A stretch of DNA of 14,737 bases from Gemmatimonadota bacterium (GCA_020348925.1 CP070758.1:4645628-4660364); one strand, 5' to 3'; positions 1-14,076 are shown, numbered from the stretch's first letter. Notes: a model not told the origin generated them from the letters alone. Translations and numbers: made by a program.

Positions 1-141
1 AAACGTCCGCTGATCCGCCAAACCCTTCCGATTCAAGACCAACGTTATCGCCGCCGTCAACGTCGTCTTCCCATGATCCACATGACCTATCGTCCCTATG
101 TTGACGTGCGGCTTCGTCCGCTCAAACTTCGCCTTGGCCAT
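1..141 (-). CDS. tuf: Elongation factor Tu, N-terminal part (runs off left end)
   Basis: EF-Tu carries aminoacyl-tRNA to the ribosomal A site as a GTP complex in the cytoplasm. Only the first 47 codons are inside the window. They start [20 protein letters not shown] and contain the P-loop GHVDHGKT at residues 19-26, which is the G1 motif of the GTPase domain. The ATG at 139-141 is preceded by a good ribosome binding site (GGAGGTG at 152-158, ten bases away). It lies 20 bases behind fusA, the normal last place in a str operon. Codons are strongly G-ending (ACG, GCG, AAG, TTG, also ATA for Ile), unlike the neighbouring fusA. A second tuf, seen only as its C-terminal end, lies at the other edge of the window. 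The identification is secure although the gene is incomplete. Confidence 0.97.
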   Translation of the reverse strand, partial: MAKAKFERTKPHVNIGTIGHVDHGKTTLTAAITLVLNRKGLADQRTF

Positions 142-161
142 AATTTTCTCTCACCTCCACT

Positions 162-2267
162 TCAGTAAGTCCCGGCAGCTATGAGGAGCTCCTTTTTGCC
201 TCGCGATAATATGGTCTCAGAGATCTGCTCGGGCATTCTTTCATAATGGTCATACTGCATGGTATATACTGCTCTTCCCTGCGTCAGGGATCGTAAGCTG
301 GTGGCATAGCCAAACATCTCGCTTAAGGGCACCTTCGCAGAGACAACCTGAGCTCCGGATCGAGTCGTAATGCCTTCTACTTTACCACGACGAGTCTTTA
401 TATCCTTCACCACTTCACCAACATACTCCTCTGGTACAACCACTTCAACAGCCATTATCGGTTCTAACAGGACCGGATCGCCTTTTTTCGCCCCCTCCTT
501 GAGGGCCATAGAACCTGCAATTTTAAATGCAATCTCTGAAGAATCAACCTCATGATAAGAACCGTCGACCAGCGTCACTTGCATGTCCTGAAGCGGATAT
601 CCCGCTAAAATTCCGCCCGCCGTCGCTTCCATGACCCCCTGTTTCACTGCAGAGATGTATTCTTTTGGAATTGCCCCACCGGTGATGGCGTTCTCAAATT
701 TAATTCCACCCCCGGCCGATAAAGGTTCTAATTCTAACCAGACATGACCATACTGGCCTCGCCCTCCAGTTTGTCGAACAAATCGCCCCTCACTTCGGAT
801 TTTCTTTGTAATGGTCTCCCTGTAAGCGACCTGAGGTCTCCCAATTTTGGCTTCCACCTTAAACTCTCGGATAAGGCGGTCTGTCAGAACCTCGAGATGA
901 AGTTCTCCCATACCTGAAATAATGGTTTGACCTGTTTCTCCGTCTGTTTCCACCTTAAAGGTCGGATCCTCTTCCGCCAATTTCTGAAGAGAGGTTGAGA
1001 GCCTCTCCTCATCCGCTTTTGTTTTTGGCTCAACGGCCACGGCAATAACAGGGTTCGGAAAGTGCATCGCCTCAAGAACGATGGGCGACTTCGGATCGCA
1101 TATGGTGTCTCCTGTGAAGGTCCTCTTTAAACCAACGATGGCGGCAATATCACCTGCAAAAATCTCTTTGCAATCCTCACGTTTGTTGGCATGCATCTGA
1201 AGGATTCTTCCAAAACGTTCTTTCTTTTGCTGAATTGAGTTATAGACTGCATCCCCAACCTTCACTGATCCAGAATAAACCCTGACAAAAGTCAATCTTC
1301 CAACATATGGATCGGCCATGATTTTAAAAGCAAGAGCTGCAAAGGGCGCACCATTATCAGAGGGTCTCAGTTCCTCCTTGTTCGTATAGGGATTTGTTCC
1401 TTGAATCGGGGGAACATCGAGCGGAGAGGGCAGAAAATCCACAACGGCATCCAACAGTTTCTGAACCCCTTTATTCCGCATGGCAGAACCGCACAACACC
1501 GGAACGATTTGAATATCAAGAGTCGCTTTGCGTAAGGCTGATATGATTTCACTTTCACCCGCCTCCTGGCCTTCGATGAACCGTTCCATCAAAATGTCAT
1601 CATATTCGGAGATTGCCTCAATCATCTTTTCTCGATATAATTGCGCCTCCTCATAGAGATCATCGGGGATCTTATCCTCGACAAATGTCGCTCCGAGGCT
1701 CTCTTCATGGTAGAAATAGGCCTTCATTTTCACCAGATCAATGATTCCTGTGAAAATTTCACCTGAGCCGACGGGCAGTTGAACAGGAATCGGATTGGCT
1801 CCCAATCTTGTTCTCATCATGGAGACCACTTCCTTAAAATCAGCTCCCATTCGATCCATTTTGTTCACAAAGGCAACACGCGGAATGTGATATTGATCAG
1901 CCTGCTTCCAGACAGTCTCGGATTGCGGTTCGACACCACCCACACCACAGAATATGGCAACAGCACCATCGAGCACGCGCAGCGACCGCTCCACTTCTAC
2001 CGTGAAATCGACATGTCCTGGTGTGTCAATGATATTGATACGATGGCCCTTCCAAGAACATGTCGTGGCCGCCGAGGTGATCGTGATGCCGCGCTCTTTC
2101 TCCTGTTCCATCCAATCCATCGTCGCCGCACCGTCGTCAACCTCACCCATCCTGTGCACACGACCTGTGTAGTAGAGTATTCGCTCCGTCGTCGTCGTTT
2201 TGCCGGCATCGATATGTGCCATGATACCGATATTGCGTGTCCTTGCCAACTGTAACTGTCGCGTCAT
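162..2267 (-). CDS. fusA: Elongation factor G
   Basis: This is the ribosomal translocase EF-G, a GTPase that moves tRNAs and mRNA after peptide bond formation and helps ribosome recycling. The protein has 701 residues, the usual length. Visible G motifs are AHIDAGKTT (17-25), DTPGH (81-85) and NKMD (135-138). The C-terminal domains IV and V follow, with the conserved stretches GGRGQYGHV and [11 protein letters not shown]. The reading frame stays open upstream to 2441, but the upstream part is the shadow of rpsG. The start at 2265-2267 is chosen because the family begins there ([20 protein letters not shown]) and because AGAGGA lies six bases upstream. It is 22 bases behind rpsG and 20 bases ahead of tuf, so all three are very probably cotranscribed. 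Nothing is truncated or odd. Confidence 0.98.
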   Translation of the reverse strand: MTRQLQLARTRNIGIMAHIDAGKTTTTERILYYTGRVHRMGEVDDGAATMDWMEQEKERGITITSAATTCSWKGHRINIIDTPGHVDFTVEVERSLRVLDGAVAIFCGVGGVEPQSETVWKQADQYHIPRVAFVNKMDRMGADFKEVVSMMRTRLGANPIPVQLPVGSGEIFTGIIDLVKMKAYFYHEESLGATFVEDKIPDDLYEEAQLYREKMIEAISEYDDILMERFIEGQEAGESEIISALRKATLDIQIVPVLCGSAMRNKGVQKLLDAVVDFLPSPLDVPPIQGTNPYTNKEELRPSDNGAPFAALAFKIMADPYVGRLTFVRVYSGSVKVGDAVYNSIQQKKERFGRILQMHANKREDCKEIFAGDIAAIVGLKRTFTGDTICDPKSPIVLEAMHFPNPVIAVAVEPKTKADEERLSTSLQKLAEEDPTFKVETDGETGQTIISGMGELHLEVLTDRLIREFKVEAKIGRPQVAYRETITKKIRSEGRFVRQTGGRGQYGHVWLELEPLSAGGGIKFENAITGGAIPKEYISAVKQGVMEATAGGILAGYPLQDMQVTLVDGSYHEVDSSEIAFKIAGSMALKEGAKKGDPVLLEPIMAVEVVVPEEYVGEVVKDIKTRRGKVEGITTRSGAQVVSAKVPLSEMFGYATSLRSLTQGRAVYTMQYDHYERMPEQISETILSRGKKELLIAAGTY

Positions 2268-2273
2268 AACGTG

Positions 2274-2279
2274 TCCTCT
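2274..2279 (-). promoter_or_regulatory. Ribosome binding site deciding the fusA start
   Basis: AGAGGA on the coding strand, six bases before the ATG at 2267. It supports the short EF-G start over the longer open frame that continues upstream through rpsG. Confidence 0.8.
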
Positions 2280-2289
2280 GAAACCACAA

Positions 2290-2760
2290 CTACCATCGAT
2301 AATGAGCAAAGGCCTTGTTCGCCTCCGCCATCTTGTGGGTGTCGTCTCTTTTCTTGATCGAGGCCCCTTCATTTTTTGAAGCTGCAATAAACTCCTGAGC
2401 CAATTTCTGAGCCATGGTTTTTTCAGATCGAGCCTTGGCATAGGAAATGATCCAACGAATGGCTAAGGCCGTTCTGCGATTCGGTCTCACTTCCACAGGC
2501 ACCTGGTAGGTGGCCCCACCGACCCGCCTTGATTTCACCTCGAGGATCGGTTTCACATTGTTTACCGCCTTCTGAAAAACCGTGAGCCCATCCTCCTTTG
2601 CGCTCTTCTCAATCTCTGTCAGGGCCGTGTAAAAAATGTGCTCAGATAAGCTCTTTTTGCCTCTTCTCATGAGGCCATTAATAAACTGAGCCACGAGAAC
2701 GTTATGAAATTTTGGATCAGGCAGGATCTCCCGCCTCGTTACTTTCTTTCTCCTGGGCAT
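2290..2760 (-). CDS. rpsG: 30S ribosomal protein S7
   Basis: S7 is a primary 16S rRNA-binding protein that nucleates assembly of the 30S head and lines the E site. The product is 156 residues, the standard length. It has a basic N-terminus ([10 protein letters not shown]) and the beta-hairpin region [17 protein letters not shown] at 75-91, both hallmarks of the family. The ATG at 2758-2760 is preceded by a purine-rich AGAGAGGA stretch. It follows rpsL after 52 bases and precedes fusA by 22 bases. In Escherichia coli S7 represses its own operon by binding the rpsL-rpsG spacer. The spacer here is shorter but contains a small hairpin (separate entry) that could serve such a role; that is inference. 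Confidence 0.98.
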   Translation of the reverse strand: MPRRKKVTRREILPDPKFHNVLVAQFINGLMRRGKKSLSEHIFYTALTEIEKSAKEDGLTVFQKAVNNVKPILEVKSRRVGGATYQVPVEVRPNRRTALAIRWIISYAKARSEKTMAQKLAQEFIAASKNEGASIKKRDDTHKMAEANKAFAHYRW

Positions 2761-2783
2761 ATTCCATCCTCTCTCTTACCCAT

Positions 2784-2797
2784 TTTCCTCACGGAAA
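2784..2797 (-). promoter_or_regulatory. Small GNRA-capped hairpin in the rpsL-rpsG spacer
   Basis: On the coding strand the 52-base spacer contains TTTCC-GTGA-GGAAA, a perfect five-pair stem closed by a GUGA (GNRA-type) tetraloop in RNA. No U-run follows, so it is not an intrinsic terminator. Its place is where S7 feedback control acts in E. coli. That function is a guess, and a stem this short can arise by chance. Confidence 0.35.
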
Positions 2798-2812
2798 GAA
2801 TCGTCTATGAAT

Positions 2813-3187
2813 TTACGTTTTTGGCTTTTTCGCCCCATATTTTGAACGTCCTTGACGACGTTCCTGAACACCACTTGTATCCAGGGTTCCCCGGATTATG
2901 TGATACCGGACACCAGGAAGATCTTTCACCCGTCCTCCCCGAATTAAGACAATTGAATGTTCCTGCAAATTATGGCCCTCACCGGGAATATACGCCGTGA
3001 CCTCCATACCGGTTGTCAATCGGACGCGAGCCACCTTGCGCAAGGCGGAGTTCGGCTTCTTCGGTGTTGTCGTATAAACCCGTGTACACACGCCCCTCCT
3101 CTGGGGCGAACCCATAAGAGCAGGCGTGCTTCCTTTCTTAATAATCCTTTTTCGCCCTCGACGTATAAGTTGATGAATAGTTGGCAC
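2813..3187 (-). CDS. rpsL: 30S ribosomal protein S12
   Basis: S12 sits at the decoding centre of the small subunit and takes part in codon recognition and fidelity. The 124-residue product matches the family along its whole length, with [11 protein letters not shown] (41-51) and [13 protein letters not shown] (84-96). Lysines 43 and 88 are the wild-type residues at positions where changes give streptomycin resistance in other bacteria, so no resistance change is seen. Asp89 is the residue that is methylthiolated in many species. The start is a GTG at 3185-3187, supported by GGAGGAA at 3193-3199. It begins only 13 bases after the rpoC stop, so the str genes are joined to rpoBC with no room for a promoter in the gap. 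Confidence 0.98.
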   Translation of the reverse strand: MPTIHQLIRRGRKRIIKKGSTPALMGSPQRRGVCTRVYTTTPKKPNSALRKVARVRLTTGMEVTAYIPGEGHNLQEHSIVLIRGGRVKDLPGVRYHIIRGTLDTSGVQERRQGRSKYGAKKPKT

Positions 3188-3200
3188 CGTTATTCCTCCG

Positions 3201-7423
<4,223 letters not shown>

Positions 7424-7433
7424 TCAGTAGCAT

Positions 7434-10400
7434 CTATCCCTCTTCAAGCTGAACGTCCAAACCTAAACTCTGCAGCTCCTTGACCAGAACATTGAACGAC
7501 TCCGGAACACCGGGTTCTGGCGGATTCTCTCCCTTCACAATAGCCTCATAGATACGAGATCGACCGGCGACATCATCCGACTTCACTGTCAGCATCTCCT
7601 GCAGAGCATGAGCAGCGCCGTATGCTTCTAAGGCCCACACTTCCATCTCCCCGAAGCGTTGCCCACCGAATTGTGCTTTTCCCCCCAGGGGCTGTTGCGT
7701 CACCAAAGAATACGGACCGATAGATCGCGCGTGAATCTTGTCTTCGACCAGATGATGCAGTTTCATCATGTATATGTAACCCACCGTCACCTCTTTGTCT
7801 ACTGCTTCACCGGTTCTACCGTCAAAGATAATCGATTTTCCTGTTGCCGGCAGACCAGCCTCTGTCAACACATCTTTGATCTCACCGAGCGAAGCTCCGT
7901 CAAAAACAGGGGTGACCATCTGAATATTGAGCTTCTTGGCTGCCCATCCAAGATGGGTTTCGAGTATTTGCCCGACATTCATCCGAGACGGTACACCCAA
8001 GGGATTTAACACAATGTCCACGGGAGTCCCATCAGACAAATACGGCATATCCTCTTCGGGTACGATCTTGGCAATCACGCCTTTATTACCGTGTCTTCCA
8101 GCCATCTTGTCGCCAACGGATAATTTCTGCTTTTTGGCCACATACACTTTGACCAGCTGAACAATGCCTGGAAGAAGCTCGTCCCCACGGGAGACCTTAT
8201 CCACTTCGATATCCAAATCCTCCTGGACCGTTTGGATCAGCTCAACGGATTCTCTCATGACGCGTTCGATTCTCTTGTCGAGCGCTTCATTCTGGGTCCA
8301 TCCCTCAAGAGGTTCGACAGCATCAAATTCAAGTTTTTCCAAAACCCGCCTTCCGTATTTCTGACCTCTCCTGACGACGACTTTTCCGTCCTTCACATGG
8401 CGCAACCCTCCGGACAGTGCACCCTCCAGAATCTCTGTGAGTATCTCGTTCCTGGTTGCTTTTATTTCCTTTATTTTCTTCTGAGCTTTCCTCTTCAGCT
8501 CTTGAATTTTCTTCTTGTCCCGCTCTCGGGTCTTTGAATCGTGATCCCTTCTTGAAAACAGCTTGGTATCGATGACGACGCCTCTCATGCCTGGAGGAGC
8601 CTTGAGAGAAGCATCACGCACGTCGCCAGCCTTCTCACCAAATATGGCCCTGAGCAATCGCTCTTCGGGTGAAAGTTCGGTTTCACCTTTTGGCGTTACT
8701 TTTCCCACGAGAATGTCTCCCGCTGTCACTTCAGCTCCAATCCGAACGATCCCCTGCTCATTGAGGTTTCGGACAGCCGTTTCACTCACATTCGGTATTT
8801 CTCTCGTAATCTCCTCAGTCCCACGCTTTGTATCCCGTACCTGCAACTCAAATTCTTCAATATGAATAGAGGAAAAGATGTCCTCCTGAACCAACCGTTC
8901 ACTCACGATAATGGCGTCCTCGAAATTATATCCGCTCCAGGGCATAAAAGCAACCAACACATTTTTCCCCAATGATAGTTCACCGTAGTGCGTGGCCGAG
9001 CCATCGGCTAAGATCATTCCTTTTCGAATGCGATCTCCGACACGAACCACCGGCTTTTGATGAATACATGTATCCTGGTTGGAACGTTTAAATTTCACCA
9101 AGTCATATGTCTCAACATTGTCCAATGCCGTTGCCACGTCATCAGATCCATATCGTTCTCGTTGAACGACAATCTCATCAGCAGTCACTTTAACCACGCG
9201 ACCCGAACTTCGGGCGAGAACCATCGTTCCAGAATCTTGAGCTGCCTTTTCCTCCATTCCGGTTACGACGAGAGGAGATTCGGATTGCAGGAGCGGAACA
9301 GCCTGGCGCTGCATATTTGAACCCATGAGTGCTCGATTGGCATCGTCGTGTTCCAGAAATGGAATGAGTGCAGCCGCGACGCTCACCAACTGCTTCGGGG
9401 ATACATCCAAATAATGGATCTCCTGCGGAGAGACGACGACAATGTCCCCACGCCGACGGGCTTTGAGCATCTCGTTAACGAATCTCCCTTTCCCATCCAG
9501 GGGTTCATTGGCTTGAGCAATCGTAAATCTATCCTCTTGATCGGCCGTCAGAAACTCAATGATATCCGTCACCTTGCCCTTCTCGACTTTTCGCAATGGT
9601 GTTTCAATAAATCCAAATTTGTTGAGCCGGCCGAACGTACTCAGTGACGTGATCAAGCCAATGTTGGGACCTTCCGGTGTTTCAATCGGGCACATCCGAC
9701 CGTAATGGGTATGGTGAACATCCCGCACCTCGAATCCGGCACGTTCTCTCGTGAGACCACCGGGACCGAGTGCGCTGAGCCTCCGCTTGTGGGTAAGTTC
9801 TGCCAGCGGATTGGTCTGATCCATGAACTGGGACAGTTGACTGCTCCCAAAGAACGCATTAATGACCGCTGATACCGTTCTGGCATTCACCAAATCCTGC
9901 GGGGTAATGGCCTCAAAGCTCCGCAAACTCATGCGTTCGCGAGATGTCCTGGCCATTCGTGATAAGCCAACGCTGAACTGTTGGGCTAACAACTCGCCTA
10001 CAGAACGGGCACGTCGATTCCCCAAGTGGTCGATATCATCAGTGTACCCTTCTCCCCTGCGCAGTGCAAGCAAATACTGGATGATGGCGATGAAATCATC
10101 ATTGGTGAGAACCATTTGATCGCGATCTACGGTCAGGTTTAACCTCTCATTGATGCGGTGTCGACCGACCTCACCGAGATCGTACCGCTTCGGATTAAAC
10201 AAGAGTTTCTCCAAAAGCGCTCGTGCTGTTTCAACATTCGGCGGCTCACCGGGCCGCAGCAGGGCATACATTTTAAAGAGGGCATCCTCCTCCGAATCAC
10301 TAAAATCCTTCTGCAGGGTATTCTTAAAGACGACAACATCCTGATTTGCTTCATCCCGAAAGATTGAAATTTTAGGGATATTTTCTTTCTTCAAGTCGTC

Positions 10401-11216
10401 GATCAAATCCTTCGAGAGCACACTTCCCATACTGGCTAAAATCTCACCCGTCTCCTTGTCGACCACATCGGCAGCTAAAATCTTTGAGGACAAATCACGT
10501 CGGATCTTCTTGATATCGATCTTCTCCTGTTCAAAGAAGAGATTCAAAATTGCCTCGTTTGTCGAATACCCTAAGGCCCGTAATAAAACCGTAACCGGCA
10601 CTTTGCGTTTCTTATCGATATGGACATGGAGAACATCGTTGGCATCCAGACTAAACTCGATCCACGGACCTCGGTAGGGGATAACACGAGCAGAAAACTG
10701 GCGTTTCCCCTCGGTCCTTCCTGACTCATCGAAAAAGACTCCAGGCGATCTGTGAAGCTGGCTGACAATGACTCTTTCAGCACCATTAATTATGAAAGTC
10801 CCTGTTTCAGTCATCATCGGTAATTCGCCCAAAAATACCTGCTGTTCAATAATATCTTTAATTCTTTCTTCCTGACCTTCCAAATTCCGAAAGACGAGTC
10901 GAAGCGTAGCCTTGAGGGGTACGGCATAGGTCATACCCCGCTCCTGACATTCCCTGACAGAATACTTGGGTTTGCCCAGTGAGTATTTCACAAACTCGAG
11001 GGAGAATCTGTTGTGCACATCTTCAACAGGAAAGATACTCTTGAAAACAGCTTGGAGTCCCTGGTCCTTACGCTGATCATCAGGTGCTTCGTTCTGTAAG
11101 AATGTCCGGAACGACTCCACTTGAATATCCAGTAAACCTGGCATTTCCATAACTGATGATATTTTGAAGAAGTCCCGTTTGGAAATCTCTGTGTTACAAT
11201 CTTTCGATATAGTCAT
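7434..11216 (-). CDS. rpoB: RNA polymerase beta subunit
   Basis: The beta subunit forms the other half of the active-site cleft of RNA polymerase and is the target of rifampicin. The protein has 1260 residues and is intact. The rifampicin region spans residues 457-488. It has the wild-type amino acids at the classic resistance sites: D466, H476 and S481, which correspond to E. coli D516, H526 and S531. The conserved [15 protein letters not shown] (508-522) follows. Near residues 885-925 there is a lysine-rich, probably helical insert ([19 protein letters not shown]). Further on come [23 protein letters not shown] and the C-terminal region that packs on beta'. The ATG at 11214-11216 has GGTGGTGAAG upstream. 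It lies 27 bases after rplL and 37 before rpoC. Confidence 0.99.
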   Translation of the reverse strand: MTISKDCNTEISKRDFFKISSVMEMPGLLDIQVESFRTFLQNEAPDDQRKDQGLQAVFKSIFPVEDVHNRFSLEFVKYSLGKPKYSVRECQERGMTYAVPLKATLRLVFRNLEGQEERIKDIIEQQVFLGELPMMTETGTFIINGAERVIVSQLHRSPGVFFDESGRTEGKRQFSARVIPYRGPWIEFSLDANDVLHVHIDKKRKVPVTVLLRALGYSTNEAILNLFFEQEKIDIKKIRRDLSSKILAADVVDKETGEILASMGSVLSKDLIDDLKKENIPKISIFRDEANQDVVVFKNTLQKDFSDSEEDALFKMYALLRPGEPPNVETARALLEKLLFNPKRYDLGEVGRHRINERLNLTVDRDQMVLTNDDFIAIIQYLLALRRGEGYTDDIDHLGNRRARSVGELLAQQFSVGLSRMARTSRERMSLRSFEAITPQDLVNARTVSAVINAFFGSSQLSQFMDQTNPLAELTHKRRLSALGPGGLTRERAGFEVRDVHHTHYGRMCPIETPEGPNIGLITSLSTFGRLNKFGFIETPLRKVEKGKVTDIIEFLTADQEDRFTIAQANEPLDGKGRFVNEMLKARRRGDIVVVSPQEIHYLDVSPKQLVSVAAALIPFLEHDDANRALMGSNMQRQAVPLLQSESPLVVTGMEEKAAQDSGTMVLARSSGRVVKVTADEIVVQRERYGSDDVATALDNVETYDLVKFKRSNQDTCIHQKPVVRVGDRIRKGMILADGSATHYGELSLGKNVLVAFMPWSGYNFEDAIIVSERLVQEDIFSSIHIEEFELQVRDTKRGTEEITREIPNVSETAVRNLNEQGIVRIGAEVTAGDILVGKVTPKGETELSPEERLLRAIFGEKAGDVRDASLKAPPGMRGVVIDTKLFSRRDHDSKTRERDKKKIQELKRKAQKKIKEIKATRNEILTEILEGALSGGLRHVKDGKVVVRRGQKYGRRVLEKLEFDAVEPLEGWTQNEALDKRIERVMRESVELIQTVQEDLDIEVDKVSRGDELLPGIVQLVKVYVAKKQKLSVGDKMAGRHGNKGVIAKIVPEEDMPYLSDGTPVDIVLNPLGVPSRMNVGQILETHLGWAAKKLNIQMVTPVFDGASLGEIKDVLTEAGLPATGKSIIFDGRTGEAVDKEVTVGYIYMMKLHHLVEDKIHARSIGPYSLVTQQPLGGKAQFGGQRFGEMEVWALEAYGAAHALQEMLTVKSDDVAGRSRIYEAIVKGENPPEPGVPESFNVLVKELQSLGLDVQLEEG

Positions 11217-11243
11217 GGCTTTATCTTCACCACCGTGCTGTTA

Positions 11244-11681
11244 TTATTTAATTTCCACTGCAGCGCCGACCTCTTCCAGCTTTGTCTTGATTTCTTCGGC
11301 CGCTTCCTTCGACACACCCGTTTTTATCGGTTTGGGTGCTGTATCCACCAATTCCTTGGCTTCTTTTAATCCCAAATCCGTCAATGTACGAACGACTTTG
11401 ATAACTTGAATTTTCTTATCTCCTACGCTGTTCAGAATCACATCGAATTCCGTCTTCTCCTCGACTTGCTCCTCTGTGGCGGTCGCTTGAGCCGGGCCAG
11501 CGGCTTGCAGTATGGGAGCAGCAGCCGTGACACCAAATTTCTCCTCCATCCCCTTGACCAATTCCGCAATTTCCAAAACCGTCATTTTTTCCAAAGTCTC
11601 CATGACGTCCTTGACGTTGTTTTTCTTCGCCTTCGTTGCTGCCGTGCTTTTCTTAGCAGCCGCTTTCTTCTCCGCTACCAT
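11244..11681 (-). CDS. rplL: 50S ribosomal protein L7/L12 with N-terminal Lys/Ala tail
   Basis: L7/L12 forms the multicopy stalk that recruits translation GTPases such as EF-Tu and EF-G. The protein has 145 residues, against about 120-130 for most relatives. Residues 1-24 are an extra tail with eight lysines and seven alanines ([20 protein letters not shown]). Then come the dimerisation domain (about 27-52), the flexible Ala/Pro/Thr hinge (52-74) and the globular C-terminal domain (75-145, with KTEFDVIL and GLKEAKELV). The strongest ribosome binding site of the window, AGGAGGAG at 11685-11692, supports the long start and fits the several-fold excess of this protein over L10. An internal ATG at 11601-11603 with AAGGA four bases before it would give 119 residues, close to the canonical length, so a short form is possible. 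Confidence 0.97.
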   Translation of the reverse strand: MVAEKKAAAKKSTAATKAKKNNVKDVMETLEKMTVLEIAELVKGMEEKFGVTAAAPILQAAGPAQATATEEQVEEKTEFDVILNSVGDKKIQVIKVVRTLTDLGLKEAKELVDTAPKPIKTGVSKEAAEEIKTKLEEVGAAVEIK

Positions 11682-11684
11682 TGT

Positions 11685-11692
11685 CTCCTCCT
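11685..11692 (-). promoter_or_regulatory. Strong ribosome binding site of rplL
   Basis: AGGAGGAG on the coding strand; the AGGAGG core sits five bases before the ATG at 11681. It decides for the long L7/L12 start that includes the basic tail. By contrast rplJ has only a weak site, which fits higher synthesis of L7/L12 than of L10. Confidence 0.85.
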
Positions 11693-11749
11693 AACTCATC
11701 CAGGATACTGAAAAGATATTCACTGCCTTCGTAATAGTCCAGAAAGCGC

Positions 11750-12307
11750 TCAATCACTTTGATCCTCGTCATCCTTCTGAACACCACCTTGCTTTTCCTT
11801 CTCAATTCGAAGAGCATCCACTGTGGCCACCAATTTTTGGAGGAACCCTTGCCATCGACTAACGAATGCAACCAGAGGATTGCGAGCCAGGGTGGCTATC
11901 TTTGCCAACAATTCCTCCTTTGATGGGAGGTTGGCTACTTCGGATATCTCATCCGCAGTGAGAACTCTTCCCTCTAAAAGCCCACTTCGAATTTTTGGGA
12001 GTTCACGATCTTTCGCAAAATCAACGAGCAATCGTGCAGGCACAACCGGATCATCATAACCAAAGGCCAAGCACGTGGGCCCTTCAAATAAGTCCTTCAA
12101 TTCCGAAACCCCGGCTTCATCAACTGCAAGCCGGGCCAGAGTATTCTTCACGACTCGCAATTCAACCGAGGCACTTCTCAGTTTGTGTCGCAATTCCGTG
12201 ATGGAAGCTACATCCAGGCCCGTGAAATCGGCCAAATATACACCTTGAGCTCGTTGAAACTTATCAGAAAGTTCCTGAACGATTCTTTCCTTTTCAGCTT
12301 TTAGCAT
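11750..12307 (-). CDS. rplJ: 50S ribosomal protein L10
   Basis: L10 anchors L7/L12 dimers on 23S rRNA at the base of the stalk. The 185-residue product begins MLKAEKERIVQELSDKF and has the conserved N-terminal rRNA-binding region with ADFTGLDVASITELRHKLR and VVKNTLARLA. A C-terminal helix that would bind L7/L12 follows (about 145-170). The end is a polar, acidic tail (GGVQKDDEDQSD) that makes it somewhat longer than the E. coli protein of 165 residues. The ATG at 12305-12307 lacks a clear ribosome binding site. Only 38 bases separate it from rplA, too few for the long L10 leader that controls this gene in E. coli. It is followed by rplL after 68 bases. Confidence 0.97.
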   Translation of the reverse strand: MLKAEKERIVQELSDKFQRAQGVYLADFTGLDVASITELRHKLRSASVELRVVKNTLARLAVDEAGVSELKDLFEGPTCLAFGYDDPVVPARLLVDFAKDRELPKIRSGLLEGRVLTADEISEVANLPSKEELLAKIATLARNPLVAFVSRWQGFLQKLVATVDALRIEKEKQGGVQKDDEDQSD

Positions 12308-12345
12308 CGGTTTCTCGTTCCGTCAAAAGAAATTATCATATTCCA

Positions 12346-13047
12346 TTACCGAAAGAGGTTCAGCACCGCTTGTCGATCCAGTTTAATTCCAGGGCCCATC
12401 GTGGATGAAAGAGCTAAGCTGCGAACATATTGACCCTTGGCGGCAGCTGGCTTCGCTCGTAAAACCGCTTCTAAGAAGACGCAGGCGTTTTGAAAGAGGC
12501 TCTCCTCATGAAAGGAAGCCTTTCCGATTGGCACGTGGAGAATACCGGACTTATCAACTCGATATTCGACTTTGCCGGCTTTCGCATCACGAACCGCCTT
12601 GGCGACATCGAACGTAACCGTTCCGCTCTTCGGATTCGGCATTAAGCCTCTGGGCCCAAGAATGCGCCCGAGCTTTCCAACCTCACTCATGACATCAGGA
12701 GTGGCAATGATGACATCAACATCGGTCCAGCCATCTTTAATTTTTTGAATATAGTCATCCATACCCGCATAATCAGCACCTGCTTCGAGGGCTTCTTTCT
12801 CTTTATCCCCACGAGCCAGCACAAGAATTTTAACAGTCCTGCCCGTGCCATGAGGGAGCACCACGAAACCTCGCACTTGTTGATCGGCATGCCGCGGATC
12901 CACTCCCAATTTCGCCGCCACTTCAACGGTCTCATCAAAGTGAGCACTCGCCGTCTCTTTTACCAGTTTGATGCCCTCCTTAAGATCAAAAACAGCACTC
13001 GCGTCGATTTTCTCTGAATTCGCTTTATATCTTTTACTCCGTTTCAT
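12346..13047 (-). CDS. rplA: 50S ribosomal protein L1
   Basis: L1 binds 23S rRNA at the L1 stalk, moves deacylated tRNA out of the E site, and in many bacteria represses its own operon. The product is 233 residues, the usual length. The family signature [13 protein letters not shown] is at 131-143, and the C-terminal [10 protein letters not shown] and [10 protein letters not shown] are also typical. The ATG at 13045-13047 is preceded by GAGGGA. It lies 27 bases downstream of rplK and 38 bases upstream of rplJ, so L11, L1, L10 and L7/L12 appear to be read from one transcript. Confidence 0.98.
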   Translation of the reverse strand: MKRSKRYKANSEKIDASAVFDLKEGIKLVKETASAHFDETVEVAAKLGVDPRHADQQVRGFVVLPHGTGRTVKILVLARGDKEKEALEAGADYAGMDDYIQKIKDGWTDVDVIIATPDVMSEVGKLGRILGPRGLMPNPKSGTVTFDVAKAVRDAKAGKVEYRVDKSGILHVPIGKASFHEESLFQNACVFLEAVLRAKPAAAKGQYVRSLALSSTMGPGIKLDRQAVLNLFR

Positions 13048-13074
13048 CTCTATCCCTCAATGCATAGAAAAGAA

Positions 13075-13500
13075 TTACGCCTCGACCTCAATACCCATGC
13101 TTCGGGCTGTACCCTCAATCATTCGCATGGCCCCTTCAATGTTCACTGCATTCAGATCGGGCATTTTCAACTGGGCAATTTCCCGAATCTGTTCTTTGTT
13201 TACCTTCGCAATCTTCACGCGGTTCGGCTCGCCGGACGCCTTCGCAATCCCCGCCGCCCTTTTGAGGAGCACTGATGCCGGAGGTGTTTTGGTGATAAAA
13301 GAAAAGGTCCGATCACCATAAACAGTAATTACGACCGGAATAATCAATCCCACCTCGCTGCGCGTTTTATCATTGAAGGCCTTACAGAACTCCATAATAT
13401 TGACTCCGTACTGACCCAAAGCCGGTCCCACAGGCGGCGCCGGATTCGCATTACCTGCAGGGATATGCAATTTGATCGTTCCGAGTATTTTTTTTGCCAT
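13075..13500 (-). CDS. rplK: 50S ribosomal protein L11
   Basis: L11 forms the GTPase-associated centre with 23S rRNA and the L10-L12 stalk and is needed for RelA-dependent stringent signalling in well-studied bacteria. The 141-residue product has the conserved [11 protein letters not shown] at 20-30, the proline-rich part where thiostrepton contacts the protein. The C-terminal rRNA-binding domain contains [14 protein letters not shown]. The ATG at 13498-13500 lies only two bases after the nusG stop and has at best a weak ribosome binding site inside the end of nusG, so translational coupling to nusG is likely (inference). There is no room for a separate L1-binding leader between the two genes. 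Confidence 0.98.
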   Translation of the reverse strand: MAKKILGTIKLHIPAGNANPAPPVGPALGQYGVNIMEFCKAFNDKTRSEVGLIIPVVITVYGDRTFSFITKTPPASVLLKRAAGIAKASGEPNRVKIAKVNKEQIREIAQLKMPDLNAVNIEGAMRMIEGTARSMGIEVEA

Positions 13501-13502
13501 GA

Positions 13503-14033
13503 TTATATACTCTTTACTTGTAAGAAATTTAACTCTACTGGTGTTGATCTTCCAAAAATACTCACCATTACTTTCAATTTTCCCCTTTCAGGATTCACCT
13601 CGTTCACAACACCTGAGAAATCCGAAAACGGACCATCGATGACTTTGACTGGATCCCCGATCTTAAAAGGGATCTCGGAGGCAGCTTTCGTCCGCGTCCG
13701 GTCCATCTGCGCCATAATTCGATCCAACTCTTCTGGGCGCAGAGCCTGCGGCTTATCCCCCGAACTGACAAAGCTGGTTACTCCTGGAGTGTTTCTTACG
13801 AGGTGCCACGTCTCTTTTGTCATCTCCATTTCAACCAAGATGTAACTCGGGAGAAACTTCTTGGCAGAGGTCGTTTTTTTGCCGTTCTTCATCTCGACGA
13901 CCTCTTCAGTGGGTATGATCACATTCGTGATTTTATCCTCCATTTTTTGAATTTTCACCTCTCTCTCCAGAATCGTCTTCACCTTTTTCTCATGCCCGGA
14001 ATAAGTGTGAATCACGTACCACCGTTTCTCCAT
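13503..14033 (-). CDS. nusG: Transcription elongation/termination factor NusG
   Basis: NusG binds RNA polymerase through its NGN domain and links it to Rho or to ribosomal protein S10 through its KOW domain. With the ATG at 14031-14033 the protein has 176 residues. The NGN domain begins [14 protein letters not shown] (5-18) and includes [12 protein letters not shown] (58-69). The KOW domain starts near residue 123 ([19 protein letters not shown]). The frame is open for nine more codons to an ATG at 14058-14060, but that start has no ribosome binding site, whereas AAGGAAG at 14039-14045 precedes the chosen one. It lies 43 bases behind secE and two bases before rplK. No insert between the NGN and KOW domains is seen. 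Confidence 0.98.
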   Translation of the reverse strand: MEKRWYVIHTYSGHEKKVKTILEREVKIQKMEDKITNVIIPTEEVVEMKNGKKTTSAKKFLPSYILVEMEMTKETWHLVRNTPGVTSFVSSGDKPQALRPEELDRIMAQMDRTRTKAASEIPFKIGDPVKVIDGPFSDFSGVVNEVNPERGKLKVMVSIFGRSTPVELNFLQVKSI

Positions 14034-14038
14034 ATACA

Positions 14039-14045
14039 CTTCCTT
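14039..14045 (-). promoter_or_regulatory. Ribosome binding site deciding the nusG start
   Basis: AAGGAAG on the coding strand, five bases before the ATG at 14033. It supports [13 protein letters not shown] as the N-terminus rather than the nine-codon-longer version. Confidence 0.8.
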
Positions 14046-14076
14046 AAAGAGACATACCATTTCTTGACGGCATGTC

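Noticed and set aside
1779-2255. Plus-strand open frame of 158 codons opposite fusA
   Set aside because: It lies wholly antisense to the conserved GTPase domain of EF-G, resembles no protein I recognise, and is explained by codon bias of the opposite strand.
2268-2441. Longer fusA reading frame with 58 extra N-terminal residues
   Set aside because: The extra part overlaps rpsG, is unlike any EF-G N-terminus, and the inner ATG has a ribosome binding site.
11682-11749. Possible hairpin in the rplJ-rplL spacer (TGAA facing TTCA)
   Set aside because: Only a four-pair stem with a six-base loop, no U-run and no GC content; not a terminator or a credible processing site.
11653-11871. Minus-strand open frame of 72 codons bridging rplJ and rplL
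   Set aside because: It overlaps the 3' end of rplJ and the first codons of rplL out of frame and has no recognisable domain.
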